Shown: piece after piece, positions 1 through 8,324 of the stretch
Layout: each line of letters starts with the position of its first letter
How positions within the stretch are numbered: the first letter of the stretch is position 1
DNA from: RUG14871 sp045539425
GTDB taxonomy: Bacteria; Bacillota_I; Bacilli_A; Erysipelotrichales; Erysipelotrichaceae
Direction: 5' to 3'
NCBI GenBank assembly: GCA_045539425.1
Contig: JAZQFH010000044.1
Span: 1 to 56,435, forward strand
Length of the DNA stretch: 56,435 nucleotides
Position numbers and translations under genes: made by a program
Notes under the pieces: model-generated
Databases searched by the model: none
Seen by the model: the letters and a program-made list of their open reading frames with translations, nothing else
Told to the model about the DNA's origin: nothing

Positions 1-791
1 GCTACGATCCGACTTCATCCTACCGCCTGGCAAAGATCGACAAGGCGAAATATCCGGAAATCCATACAGCCAACGACAACGGAACTCCGTACTACACGAA
101 CAGTTCCCACCTGCCGGTCGGCTATACGGATGACATCTTCACGGCACTGGACATTCAGGATGAATTACAGACGCTCTACACTTCCGGTACGGTCTTCCAT
201 GCCTTCCTGGGCGAACGTTTACCAAACTGGCAGGCAGCAGCGAACCTGGTCCGTAAGATTGCGGCCAACTACAGGCTGCCGTACTACACGCTCTCCCCGA
301 CATATTCCGTCTGTGCGGATCACGGCTATCTGATGGGTGAAGTCGATGTCTGCCCGATCTGCGGCAAGCCGACGGAAGTCTACAGCCGTATCACCGGTTA
401 CTACCGTCCGGTACAGAACTGGAACAAGGGCAAGACGCAGGAGTTTGCGGACCGTAAGACTTACAGCATCTCCGGACTCGGCAGATCCATCAAGGAAGCC
501 AGAAACGAGGCTGCCGCAAAGGATGAAGTCAAGCCGGAAGAGAAGAAAGCGGAGAAGGATCCGGAAGCGAAACTGCTCCTCTTCACGACAAAGACATGCC
601 CGAACTGCAAGGTGGTCAAGGACATGCTGAGCAAGAAGAACATCGCCTATCAGCAGATCGATGCCGAAGAGAATGAAGATCTCTGCAATCAGTATCAGAT
701 CATGCAGGCTCCGACTCTGGTAACCTTGAATGAAGACGGCTATCAGAAATACGCGAATGCCTCTAACATCATCCGCTATCTGAACAGTTAA
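1..791 (+). CDS. nrdD: anaerobic ribonucleoside-triphosphate reductase, C-terminal part, fused to a redoxin domain (5' end outside window)
   Basis: Reduces ribonucleotides to deoxyribonucleotides without oxygen, using a glycyl radical installed by NrdG. The reading frame is open from the window edge; about 262 residues are visible. In fragment numbering, C104 with H107 and C117/C120 (CPIC) look like the zinc site, and RITGYYRP holds the probable radical glycine G132. After an Ala/Lys/Glu-rich linker (about 165-190) comes a thioredoxin/glutaredoxin-like domain with the redox motif TCPNC (C199, C202) and a cis-Pro-type APT. NrdD proteins normally end shortly after the radical glycine, so the tail is extra and may be the built-in reductant. 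No nrdG follows; a terminator comes directly after the stop. Confidence 0.93.
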   Translation, partial: YDPTSSYRLAKIDKAKYPEIHTANDNGTPYYTNSSHLPVGYTDDIFTALDIQDELQTLYTSGTVFHAFLGERLPNWQAAANLVRKIAANYRLPYYTLSPTYSVCADHGYLMGEVDVCPICGKPTEVYSRITGYYRPVQNWNKGKTQEFADRKTYSISGLGRSIKEARNEAAAKDEVKPEEKKAEKDPEAKLLLFTTKTCPNCKVVKDMLSKKNIAYQQIDAEENEDLCNQYQIMQAPTLVTLNEDGYQKYANASNIIRYLNS

Positions 792-810
792 TTGTTAAAA
801 AATAAACTGA

Positions 811-840
811 AAAAAGGTGAGCCTGAGGGCTCACCTTTTC
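811..840. terminator. bidirectional terminator after nrdD
   Basis: Eight GC-rich pairs (GGTGAGCC/GGCTCACC) with loop TGAG, flanked by AAAA and TTTT. It serves nrdD on the plus strand and the convergent membrane-protein gene on the minus strand. Confidence 0.85.
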
Positions 841-869
841 TATTACTTTTTTACCTGCACCGGGCTGTT

Positions 870-1505
870 TCAGATGATGCCAAGCGGAATCAGGGTCACA
901 AGGCAGAGTGCCACACATCCCCAGATGACGGAAAGAAACCGTATCTGCTTCTTTTTCTCCCAGTAGGGAACGAAGTTGGATGCCAGGAAGAAAGGAATAT
1001 AGGTGGTCACAAATACCGGCAGCACACCCCACCAGCGGTAGACCCACATGAAGGAATGGTTGGACGTCCCCGCCAGAAAGGATTCAAAGAGGGCAAACAG
1101 CAGTGCCATGGAAAGGGCACCGTACAGCTTCTGTTTTCCGCTCGGATTCTCCGGCAACATCTTGTAGGAAATAATGCCGGCTAGGGAAAACATCATCGAA
1201 AGCTCCCAGCACACCCCGATTAAAAGGATAAAGGTCGTTGAGGCATTGCTGACAGACCAGAGCGGATAGGTGAAGAAATGCGCAATCACCGCATTGCCAA
1301 TCTCATAGAGCCAGTGCACTCCGTAGAGAGAAAAGCCGGCCACAATGGCCTTGTAGTCTTTGTTCTTTACTTCTGTCCAATAGACATAGAACACAACCGC
1401 CAGAATAAAGATAAACGTCCAGTTGAAATTCTCCGTACTGCGTACGGCAATCGATCTGACCAGTTCCCTGATCTTCTCGGAACCATCGCCCCAGAATACG
1501 AACAT
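870..1505 (-). CDS. polytopic membrane protein of unknown function
   Basis: About 211 residues with roughly six hydrophobic segments (for example around residues 29-45, 55-75, 90-115, 130-145, 160-175 and 190-210). Short charged loops contain WTEVKNKDYK and YWEKKKQ. I do not recognise the family; no catalytic or transport motif is evident. The ATG is preceded by AGAGAGG at suitable distance. The gene is monocistronic, bounded by a shared terminator downstream and by the kinase-phosphatase gene upstream on the same strand with a gap of about 60 bp. A function in lipid or small-molecule handling is possible but unsupported. Confidence 0.75.
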   Translation of the reverse strand: MFVFWGDGSEKIRELVRSIAVRSTENFNWTFIFILAVVFYVYWTEVKNKDYKAIVAGFSLYGVHWLYEIGNAVIAHFFTYPLWSVSNASTTFILLIGVCWELSMMFSLAGIISYKMLPENPSGKQKLYGALSMALLFALFESFLAGTSNHSFMWVYRWWGVLPVFVTTYIPFFLASNFVPYWEKKKQIRFLSVIWGCVALCLVTLIPLGII

Positions 1506-1565
1506 AAATGATACCTCTCTGTTATTTGATTTTATTATGACATAAAACGTGTGGGGTTACCATAT

Positions 1566-2732
1566 TCACTTCTTCTTCCGGTTTCTCACCTGTTTCACCA
1601 GCATTTCCGGATAACACAGCGCGGAAAGATGATAACCGAATACGCAGGCAGTATCCACGCCGTAGGTATTGTGAATCTTATAGACTCTCTCCGCAGGGAT
1701 ATGTCCGAATACCACTTTCATATCATCCTGATAATCAGCCGACCATTCCTCAGTGGAAGGAAAGCCCAGACGGTCAAATTCCCGCTTCTCGGGTCCGTAG
1801 AGACAATACTCCCGGATTTCTCTGGTATCTTTCCCCAGGTATTCCCGCCGGATGCCGGCGTGTACCACGACAAGACTTCCGCCGTCCAGCCACAGATAAG
1901 CAGGCAGGTTTCTCAAAAAGTCTGCAATCTCTTCTTTTGTTCTCTGATCCGCCTGTTCCAGCTCTTTTGCGGTGGTCTGTAATCCGTGGGCGACATCCAC
2001 GCCGTTTCCATCAAGATAACGCAACAGCCGCTCATCGTGATTGCCCATTACCATCAGTGCAACACCGTCTTTCTCCATCTGCATGATGATTTTTAAAACC
2101 GGAAGCGACTGCTCTCCTCTGTCCACCACATCTCCCGTAAAAACCGCAGTGCGTTTGAGGGGATGAAAATAGTGACCGTCTTCATCCTGCTGATAGCCGA
2201 GCTTGCCAAGCAGCTTTTTTAGGGCATCAGCGCACCCGTGCACATCTCCGATGATATCGAACGGGCTTTTGAGATCCCGATGATCCCAGTTTCCTTTTTT
2301 GCGCACGATCTGTACGTTTTCCATATCATTTTCATTCAGCACATAGATACGGTCGAATCCTTCCTGTTCCAGATGCTTTTGGACGTTCTGCACGCTTCTG
2401 TACTGCATTTCAAGATACCCGTCGGAAACCAATCTGTTGCTGTTTCGCCGTTTCAGCTCTTCCAGAGAAATATCCAGAATTATTGCGACGCGCTGATACT
2501 GATGCGCTTTGGCTGAGCGCAATAGATCCCTACGGAGATCCTTATTCAATAGATCGCCGTCAACGACCTGCAGGGTACGCTGAAAGCTGAGTGAGGTATC
2601 ATTTACGATTTCATCCGCCCGGAAGTGCTTTTTGGCGAAGGAGGTTTTCCCGCTGAAAGAAGCACCGATCAGAAAGAGGACGGTGTAGTCGTAAATTTCG
2701 ATGAGTTTGATTGGATCCTTTTCACTGTTCAT
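1566..2732 (-). CDS. Pnkp-like polynucleotide kinase-phosphatase without a ligase domain
   Basis: Two modules. Residues 1-150 are a P-loop kinase (GASFSGKT, 23-30; later lid-like arginines near RRNSNR). Residues about 157-385 are a binuclear metallophosphoesterase with GDVHG (162-166), GDVVDRG (200-206), GNHDE (230-234), VVHAGI near 285 and FGH near 345. This order matches the 5'-kinase and 2',3'-phosphatase parts of bacterial Pnkp, the end-healing enzyme of RNA repair, but the C-terminal adenylyltransferase/ligase region of that family (about 850 residues in total) is absent and no Hen1 gene is nearby. The phosphatase also resembles PrpE-type diadenosine tetraphosphatases, so a nucleotide substrate is possible. 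Domain calls are strong; the substrate is inferred. Confidence 0.85.
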   Translation of the reverse strand: MNSEKDPIKLIEIYDYTVLFLIGASFSGKTSFAKKHFRADEIVNDTSLSFQRTLQVVDGDLLNKDLRRDLLRSAKAHQYQRVAIILDISLEELKRRNSNRLVSDGYLEMQYRSVQNVQKHLEQEGFDRIYVLNENDMENVQIVRKKGNWDHRDLKSPFDIIGDVHGCADALKKLLGKLGYQQDEDGHYFHPLKRTAVFTGDVVDRGEQSLPVLKIIMQMEKDGVALMVMGNHDERLLRYLDGNGVDVAHGLQTTAKELEQADQRTKEEIADFLRNLPAYLWLDGGSLVVVHAGIRREYLGKDTREIREYCLYGPEKREFDRLGFPSTEEWSADYQDDMKVVFGHIPAERVYKIHNTYGVDTACVFGYHLSALCYPEMLVKQVRNRKKK

Positions 2733-2761
2733 ACTCTCATCATAGGGGATTTTGCGGCACT

Positions 2762-2791
2762 TGAAAAGAGCGATGCTGCTTGCATCGCTCT
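2762..2791 (-). terminator. terminator of the nucleoside kinase gene
   Basis: A ten-pair stem (AGAGCGATGC/GCATCGCTCT, five-base loop) followed on the minus strand by a short T-run. It separates the nucleoside kinase gene from the downstream kinase-phosphatase gene. Confidence 0.8.
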
Positions 2792-2823
2792 ATTGTGTTT
2801 GTGTCAGTGACTGTTTGATATGC

Positions 2824-4482
2824 TTAGCGTACGATCACGCTGCCGCCGATGAATTCACGGATGATGGAGTTGTTGACGATGTCGCTCTCATCATAGATGA
2901 AATCGAAGTATTTCAGGAAACTCAGTAAGCGCTGGGCTTCCGCATATTCCTCACGGTCTCTGCGTATGCGCTTTAACAGCGGTTCCGCATATTTCTTGAT
3001 TACCGCAATCTCATAGATGCAGTTGGAGTTGAAGAAGGCGTCCGCTTCCGAGTTGAACGGGAAGATGTTGGTGTCTTCCCCGGAGCGTACCTTCGGCCAT
3101 GCGGCAATCGTTCCTTCCGCGCTGCGGTTGCGGAACTTGAAGTCGCGCACCATCCGGCGCAGTAAGCGTGCATCGGTGGTGGAGAGACGGTTGTGATGAT
3201 CGATGGCAATCGGTGTGAACGGAGAGATGTAGATGCGGAATTTCTGCGCATCGTCCACGCGTTCCGTTAACAGATGGTTTAAGGCATGGATGCCTTCGAT
3301 GACGATCAGCTGATTCTTCTCCAGTTTTGTGATCCGCTTGCCGAATTCCTTCTTGTTGTTATTGAAGTTGTAGTGCGGCAGATCGGCTTCACGTCCTTCC
3401 AACAGATCGATCAGATTCTGCTGGAAGAGATCGGTGTCGATGGCGCGGATGCTCTCAAGATCCGGCTCTCCGTCCTCGTCATAGACTCTCTCGTGGAGTT
3501 CCTTATAGTAGTCATCTGTTCCGATATAGAGCGTCTTGAAGCCGTTGACGCCCAGCTGGATGCATAAGCGCTTGGCAAAGGTGGTCTTGCCGGAGGAGGA
3601 CGGGCCGCAGATCAGTACGACGCGGCTGCCTTTTTCCTTGATCTGGTCGGCAATGTCACTGATGCGTTTCTCGTGCAGTGCTTCCTGTAACAGGTAGAGA
3701 TCACTGATGGAGCCGTCGATGACCTTTTCGTTCAGGTCGACCGCAAAGTTGACTCCCATCAGCTTGCCCCATCTGTTGGCTTCCGAGAAGGCATCGTACA
3801 GCTGCTTCTGGTCTTCATATTCCGCAATCTGTGCCGGGTTGCCCGGATGCGGATAACGGAGGATGACCCCGTTTTTAAACTGCTTTAATGAGAAGAGGGT
3901 GAGATATCCCGTGGAAGGAACCAGCAGGTTGCAGAAGATCTGGGTTTCTTCTTCCAGGGAGTAGATCTCGATATCGTCGATATTGGTGATGCTGTCAAGC
4001 AGGCGGACCGTTTCTTCCTGTTTTAAACTCTTGGCCAGCTTGATGGCTTCAAACTTGTTGAAGTGCTCCTTGACGATCGGCAGATCCTTTTGTACCAGCT
4101 CATGCATGTGCGCTTCGATTTTTTCTACCGTTTCCTCTTCCAGCTTGTGGTTGATAATGATATAAAGCCCCTTGTTTAAGGAGTTCTTGACCGTGATGAG
4201 CACCTGTTTTCCCAGGATGTCATGGACCGCCTTGATGAGTAAGAGCGTCAGGCTGTTCTGGTAGACGAGCCATGCCTGCTGGTTGCGCAGATCGAGGAAT
4301 TCGATCACGCAGTCATGGGTGCAGCTGTGCGTCAGTGCCCGGTAGGCATTATCAAGTTTGGCAACAAAAGCCGGGTAAGGCAGCTGCGGCTGGACTTTCC
4401 TCAGAATGGATTCGATGGAATCGTTGATTTCGAATGGAACCTCCATATCATTCAGGTTCCTGATTTTGGCAATACAGCTCAT
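2824..4482 (-). CDS. nucleoside kinase with TGS/threonyl-tRNA-synthetase-like N-terminus and uridine-kinase domain
   Basis: A 552-residue fusion. The N-terminal ~200 residues have the TGS-like and SAD-like look of threonyl-tRNA synthetase (YPAFVAKLDNAYRAL; repeated IKLAKSLKQEE), and residues ~285-500 are a phosphoribulokinase/uridine-kinase ATPase with P-loop CGPSSSGKTTFAKRL and the downstream IGTDDYYKE. Proteins of this architecture are widespread in Bacillota and annotated as nucleoside kinases; the exact substrate is not established from sequence. It is divergent from bcp and followed by its own terminator. The start has a GAGAGG-type binding site. The end LLKRIRRDREEYAEAQRLL followed by IVNNSIIREFIGGS is typical of the family. 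Confidence 0.88.
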   Translation of the reverse strand: MSCIAKIRNLNDMEVPFEINDSIESILRKVQPQLPYPAFVAKLDNAYRALTHSCTHDCVIEFLDLRNQQAWLVYQNSLTLLLIKAVHDILGKQVLITVKNSLNKGLYIIINHKLEEETVEKIEAHMHELVQKDLPIVKEHFNKFEAIKLAKSLKQEETVRLLDSITNIDDIEIYSLEEETQIFCNLLVPSTGYLTLFSLKQFKNGVILRYPHPGNPAQIAEYEDQKQLYDAFSEANRWGKLMGVNFAVDLNEKVIDGSISDLYLLQEALHEKRISDIADQIKEKGSRVVLICGPSSSGKTTFAKRLCIQLGVNGFKTLYIGTDDYYKELHERVYDEDGEPDLESIRAIDTDLFQQNLIDLLEGREADLPHYNFNNNKKEFGKRITKLEKNQLIVIEGIHALNHLLTERVDDAQKFRIYISPFTPIAIDHHNRLSTTDARLLRRMVRDFKFRNRSAEGTIAAWPKVRSGEDTNIFPFNSEADAFFNSNCIYEIAVIKKYAEPLLKRIRRDREEYAEAQRLLSFLKYFDFIYDESDIVNNSIIREFIGGSVIVR

Positions 4483-4527
4483 AAGATATACCTCTCAGTT
4501 TTCTGTTTCATATCCCGAGATGATATT

Positions 4528-4536
4528 TGTTATAAT
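4528..4536 (+). promoter_or_regulatory. extended -10 promoter of the bcp-lipid kinase unit
   Basis: TGT-TATAAT, a TGnTATAAT extended -10 element about 22 bp before the bcp start codon; no convincing -35. The position suits a short leader containing the AGAAGGTG binding site. Confidence 0.6.
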
Positions 4537-4557
4537 GGTGATAAGAAGGTGAAAACT

Positions 4558-5010
4558 ATGTTGGAAATCGGCACAAAAGCTCCGGACTTCTCCTTAGCGG
4601 ATCAGGACGGAAATTATCATTCATTAAACGACTATCTCGGTAAGAAAATAATACTGTATTTTTACCCGAAAGACAACACGTCGGGCTGTACGAAGCAGGC
4701 CTGCAACTTCCGCGATCTGCGTCCGCAGATTACGGAAAAAGACGCCGTGATTCTCGGTGTCAGCAAGGACTCCGTCGCTTCCCACAAGAAATTCCAGGAG
4801 AAATTCAATCTGAATTTCACGCTGTTAAGCGATCCGGAAATGGAAGTCTTAAAGGCGTATGACGTGCTCGGAGAGAAGAGCATGTACGGCAGAAAATATC
4901 TGGGCGTGGTGCGCTCCACGTATCTGATCAATGAAGAAGGCATAATTGAAAAGGCTTTTTATAAGGTCAATGCGGCGGAGAATGCCGCACAGATGCTAGA
5001 GGAGCTCTAA
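4558..5010 (+). CDS. bcp: thioredoxin-dependent peroxiredoxin, Bcp/PrxQ type
   Basis: A 150-residue thiol peroxidase that reduces hydrogen peroxide and organic hydroperoxides in the cytoplasm. The peroxidatic cysteine is C44 in TSGCTKQAC and the resolving cysteine C49 lies five residues later, the atypical two-Cys PrxQ pattern. The length is normal. The frame stays open upstream, but the chosen ATG has AGAAGGTG nine bases before it, starts exactly at the conserved N-terminus (LEIGTKAPDFSL) and lies just after an extended -10 box. The next gene begins four bases after the stop, so the two are probably co-transcribed. Confidence 0.93.
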   Translation: MLEIGTKAPDFSLADQDGNYHSLNDYLGKKIILYFYPKDNTSGCTKQACNFRDLRPQITEKDAVILGVSKDSVASHKKFQEKFNLNFTLLSDPEMEVLKAYDVLGEKSMYGRKYLGVVRSTYLINEEGIIEKAFYKVNAAENAAQMLEEL

Positions 5011-5013
5011 AAT

Positions 5014-5907
5014 ATGAAACGGGTCCTCTTCATCTATAACCCGCAGGCCGGCCAGATCCAGATTAAATCCCAGCTCTGGGATATTTTCAACGTGCTGGCG
5101 AATGCGGATTATGAGGTGACGGTACGCCCGACAAGACGCCCCAAAGAGGCATACGAGATTGCGAAGGAACGCGCGAAGGACTTTGAGGAAATCATCTGCA
5201 GCGGCGGTGACGGAACGCTGAACGAAGTGGTGAGCGGACTTCTGGAACTGCCGCAGAACGAGCGCCCGGTATTGGGATATATCCCGGCCGGCAGCACCAA
5301 TGACTATGCCTATTCCCTGAAGCTTCCCAAAAACATGCGGAAGGCCGCAGAAACGGTGGTACAGGGAAAGAGCAGAAGCGTGGATATCGGCTCATTGAAC
5401 AACCGCATCTTTGTCTATGTGGCGGCGTTCGGGCTCTTCTCGGAAGTTTCCTATGAAACGGATCAGCAGATGAAGAACACGCTGGGACATTTCGCCTATG
5501 TGATTGAAGGTGCGCTCTCGCTCTCTTCCGTCAAAAGCTATCATCTGAAGGTGAGCGTGGATGATGAAGTCCATGAGGCAAACTATATCTACGGCATGGT
5601 GACCAATTCCCTCTCCGTCGGAGGAATCTACCGGATGAGTGAGAGTGATGTGAGCCTTGATGACGGGGAGTTTGAGGTTCTTTTGGTGAAAGAGCCGAAA
5701 ACCCTGGAGGATTTTGTCTCCATCACCGATTTCTTTACGGATGTGAAATCGATGGTACCGACGGAAATGGTGGAAAGCTTCCACTGCCGTAAGCTGAAGA
5801 TCGAAAGCAGCGAAGAAGTGAAGTGGGCGCTGGACGGAGAGGACGGCGGAGCGACGAAGTGCGCCGAGTTTGAAGTTCTGGAGAAGGCAATCCGCATCAT
5901 CTGTTAA
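5014..5907 (+). CDS. diacylglycerol/lipid kinase family protein (DgkB/YegS type)
   Basis: A 297-residue soluble lipid kinase of the DAGK catalytic family. FIYNPQAG near the N-terminus and the nucleotide-binding loop CSGGDGTLNEV (about residues 67-77) are the family hallmarks; GYIPAGSTNDYA follows, and DGEDGG near the C-terminus matches the expected late acidic loop. It probably phosphorylates diacylglycerol released by lipoteichoic acid or lipid modification, returning it to phospholipid synthesis. It follows bcp by three bases, and its binding site (GAGGAG) lies inside the end of bcp, suggesting translational coupling. Confidence 0.92.
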   Translation: MKRVLFIYNPQAGQIQIKSQLWDIFNVLANADYEVTVRPTRRPKEAYEIAKERAKDFEEIICSGGDGTLNEVVSGLLELPQNERPVLGYIPAGSTNDYAYSLKLPKNMRKAAETVVQGKSRSVDIGSLNNRIFVYVAAFGLFSEVSYETDQQMKNTLGHFAYVIEGALSLSSVKSYHLKVSVDDEVHEANYIYGMVTNSLSVGGIYRMSESDVSLDDGEFEVLLVKEPKTLEDFVSITDFFTDVKSMVPTEMVESFHCRKLKIESSEEVKWALDGEDGGATKCAEFEVLEKAIRIIC

Positions 5908-5971
5908 AATATAGCGTCAAAGAGAAAAAAAACAGAGTAAAATAAATAACGAAGAGTAGAGGAAATATCAT

Positions 5972-7435
5972 ATGAAAAAACTTGTGATTGCACTTTTGGT
6001 GCTGTTAACGCTGGTGAGCGGCTGCTCCAAACCGGCAGAACCGGAACCGCAGCCGGAACCGGAACCGGAGCCGATTGGATATTACGGCCCGTACTATATC
6101 TGTTCCAAAACGGAAATCGCTCCGGAAGATCTGAAGGACAAGAAGATTGCACTTCAGGAATATTACGGATCGGAATACAATGCCTACGTCATGGAATATC
6201 TCAGCCAGTACGGCGTGACGGAAGACAATATCGTCTATCTCGACTCCTATAAAGCCGTACCGGATGTCATCGCAGCGGATTCGGCAGACTGCTGGATCAT
6301 GGATCCGGAAGTGGAACAGCTGGTTCATGATTTCCGCAGCGACTATGAAATTGACGGATATAAGAAAATCGTGGAGATCAATGTTCCGTATTATGAGGAA
6401 ACAGAGCTCCCGAAGGAAATCACATCCGATCCGCTTTACAATGAACCGTTCATCGTCATGTGCACGGGAATCGACGAAAACGTGGATCCGGATACCACAA
6501 GAGGCGTAAGAACCGACGTCAACATCGTCATGGTCGTGGACCCGAACCGCAATCATGTTTTAACGGTTTCCTTCCCGCGTGACACCTATATGCGCTCTTA
6601 CAATCACGGCTACTACACCAAGATGAACGCCATCGTGCAGAATGGCATGGATGATCTGCTGGATTCCGTCGGCGATACGCTGGACTGCGAAATCGAACAT
6701 TTCGCGCAGGAGAGCTTCAAGTCCTTCGTCATCATGATGAACTATATCGGCGGTGCCTGGGTGGATGTCCCGATGAATGTCCATATGGACCAGGACTCCT
6801 ACCGCAACGTCAAACAGCCGTACGATATCCCGAAGGGTGAAACATTACTGTACGGGGAACCGGCACTGGCGCTCTGCCGCAACCGGAAATACAACGGCAT
6901 TGCCGGAGGCGACTTCGGAAGAATCCGTAACCAGGCCTTAGTGGTTAACAGTCTGATTGAAAAGGTTGCCAAGAACCCGAAGATCATCGATCTGGTCGGC
7001 TTTGACTGGCTCTACCCGTATATGATCCACACGGATTTCACCCCGGAACAGATGCAGGTCCTCTTCCAGGTTGCCCGTGAGTTCTCGGAAGGCTATACGG
7101 TGGATAACTTCTTCATCGAATGCACGGATGGCTCCACGGAGAGCGGCTCCTATATCGCCCGTCCGATCCGCCGCTATATCAATATTGCCAAAGGTAAGAT
7201 CCAGCTGGCTCTGACCGGCAAGATCGATGAGGATGCGGATTACTACGATGAGATTCTGACAGGATACATCACCGGAGGAGCCGGAGCCTATAAGGATGGC
7301 GGTTACATCGGTGAAGAGTATGACTTAAGAGAAGTCTACGGTATCGAAAAGAAGAAAGAGGAAGAAGAAACACCGTCTGAGGAAACGCCGGCAGAAGAAG
7401 GCGAAAAGGAAAGCGGCGAAACTTCCGGAAACTAA
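5972..7435 (+). CDS. LCP (LytR-CpsA-Psr) family protein anchored as a lipoprotein, with an extra N-terminal domain
   Basis: LCP proteins attach teichoic acids or capsular polymers to peptidoglycan outside the membrane. Here a lipoprotein signal ends at C18 (LVSGC), followed by a Pro/Glu repeat linker (20-34) and a domain of about 120 residues (ALQEYYGSEYNAYVMEYL, VIAADSADCWIMD) that resembles part of a periplasmic solute-binding fold. The LCP domain starts near residue 158: CTGIDENV, R180 and D182 (GVRTDVN), SFPRDTYM and CRNRKYNGIAGGDFGRIRNQ carry the conserved Arg/Asp set. Most LCP proteins have a single N-terminal membrane helix, so lipid anchoring and the added domain are unusual. The tail is Glu-rich. 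Confidence 0.9.
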   Translation: MKKLVIALLVLLTLVSGCSKPAEPEPQPEPEPEPIGYYGPYYICSKTEIAPEDLKDKKIALQEYYGSEYNAYVMEYLSQYGVTEDNIVYLDSYKAVPDVIAADSADCWIMDPEVEQLVHDFRSDYEIDGYKKIVEINVPYYEETELPKEITSDPLYNEPFIVMCTGIDENVDPDTTRGVRTDVNIVMVVDPNRNHVLTVSFPRDTYMRSYNHGYYTKMNAIVQNGMDDLLDSVGDTLDCEIEHFAQESFKSFVIMMNYIGGAWVDVPMNVHMDQDSYRNVKQPYDIPKGETLLYGEPALALCRNRKYNGIAGGDFGRIRNQALVVNSLIEKVAKNPKIIDLVGFDWLYPYMIHTDFTPEQMQVLFQVAREFSEGYTVDNFFIECTDGSTESGSYIARPIRRYINIAKGKIQLALTGKIDEDADYYDEILTGYITGGAGAYKDGGYIGEEYDLREVYGIEKKKEEEETPSEETPAEEGEKESGETSGN

Positions 7436-7450
7436 AGACAGAAACAAAAA

Positions 7451-7490
7451 GGAGCACGGAAATCCGGATGACGGATTCCGTGCTCTTTTA
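7451..7490. terminator. bidirectional terminator
   Basis: A long stem (GAGCACGGA...TCCGTGCTC with an inner ATCCG/CGGAT, one bulge) ending in TTTTA. It lies between the convergent LCP and YhhN genes and has A-runs on its left for the minus strand. Confidence 0.85.
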
Positions 7491-7513
7491 TTATGGTTCA
7501 TAACGGATGACAG

Positions 7514-8197
7514 CTAACGCGGGAAGTAAAGGGAGAGCGCAATCAGTAACTGACCCAGGTAGTAAAGAGACAGATTGGTGATGCGCAGGGAAAAACGGGT
7601 AACACCTGAGAACGTATTGAAAATCAGCACGATATCGCTCAGCGTGAACAGGACGGCACCGATGGCGTAGATTGTTGCGGAGAGTGATGCTGAGAAAAGG
7701 GCAGCGTCAATGGCGAAGCACGTCATGATGATGACGGCAGAAAGATAGACGACACCGAAGATCTTGAACGCCGTTTTGACTTCCATGGTTTTGAAAATGT
7801 AAGCCAGTAAAGCAGCGGAAAGAAGGGCGCCGATCACAGTCGCCATCAGAAGATGTTTTGCGTAAGGGATCAGAGCAATCAGATAGAGAACATGCCCGCT
7901 CAGAAAAGCCGCAATTCCTGCCAGGAAGATCTTCTGGCCGTTTTTTGGGAAGACGAAGCGGAGGTTCAGAAGAATATCTCCGATCATTCCGAAGATGAGC
8001 CCGAGAAAGATCTTAAAGCTGAAAGCGGATGGATTGACATTCATTTTGTAGCCGAATAAGCCGATGAGTACAAACATCAGAGCTGCACTGCCTTTGAGAA
8101 TATCGGCCAGTACATAGTTCTCATCGTGTTCGACCTTGATGAAAAGCGCCTGCATAAGAATGCCGGCTAACATGAAAACAAACCAGAGTGGTCGCAT
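7514..8197 (-). CDS. YhhN/TMEM86 family membrane protein (putative lysoplasmalogenase-like)
   Basis: About 227 residues with eight predicted membrane segments. FGMIGDILLNL, FLSGHVLYLIAL, GAVLFTLSDIVLIFN and SLYYLGQLLIAL are the signature polar-in-membrane motifs of the YhhN family, whose animal member TMEM86 hydrolyses the vinyl-ether bond of lysoplasmalogens. Anaerobic bacteria make plasmalogens, so a related role is plausible but not shown. An ATG 45 bases further upstream is in frame, but AAAGGAAGG lies directly before the ATG chosen here, and the residues ahead of it look non-conserved. Confidence 0.88.
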   Translation of the reverse strand: MRPLWFVFMLAGILMQALFIKVEHDENYVLADILKGSAALMFVLIGLFGYKMNVNPSAFSFKIFLGLIFGMIGDILLNLRFVFPKNGQKIFLAGIAAFLSGHVLYLIALIPYAKHLLMATVIGALLSAALLAYIFKTMEVKTAFKIFGVVYLSAVIIMTCFAIDAALFSASLSATIYAIGAVLFTLSDIVLIFNTFSGVTRFSLRITNLSLYYLGQLLIALSLYFPR

Positions 8198-8298
8198 AAT
8201 ATGATACCTTCCTTTATTTATCATCATTATACCATGAATCAATAGCGGAGAATTTGATATACAAGGGGGGATATATTCAAAAGAGAGGGGAATATTAT

Positions 8299-8322
8299 GA
8301 AAAAAGGCAATAGCCTTTTTTT
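8299..8322. terminator. A/T-rich bidirectional terminator
   Basis: AAAAAAGGC and GCCTTTTTT around loop AATA, directly next to the stop codon of the minus-strand AraC gene. Confidence 0.6.
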
Positions 8323-8324
8323 GT

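Noticed and set aside
4315..4557. A long N-terminal extension of the Bcp gene
   Set aside because: It overlaps the divergent nucleoside kinase gene, and the promoter and RBS lie directly before the internal ATG.
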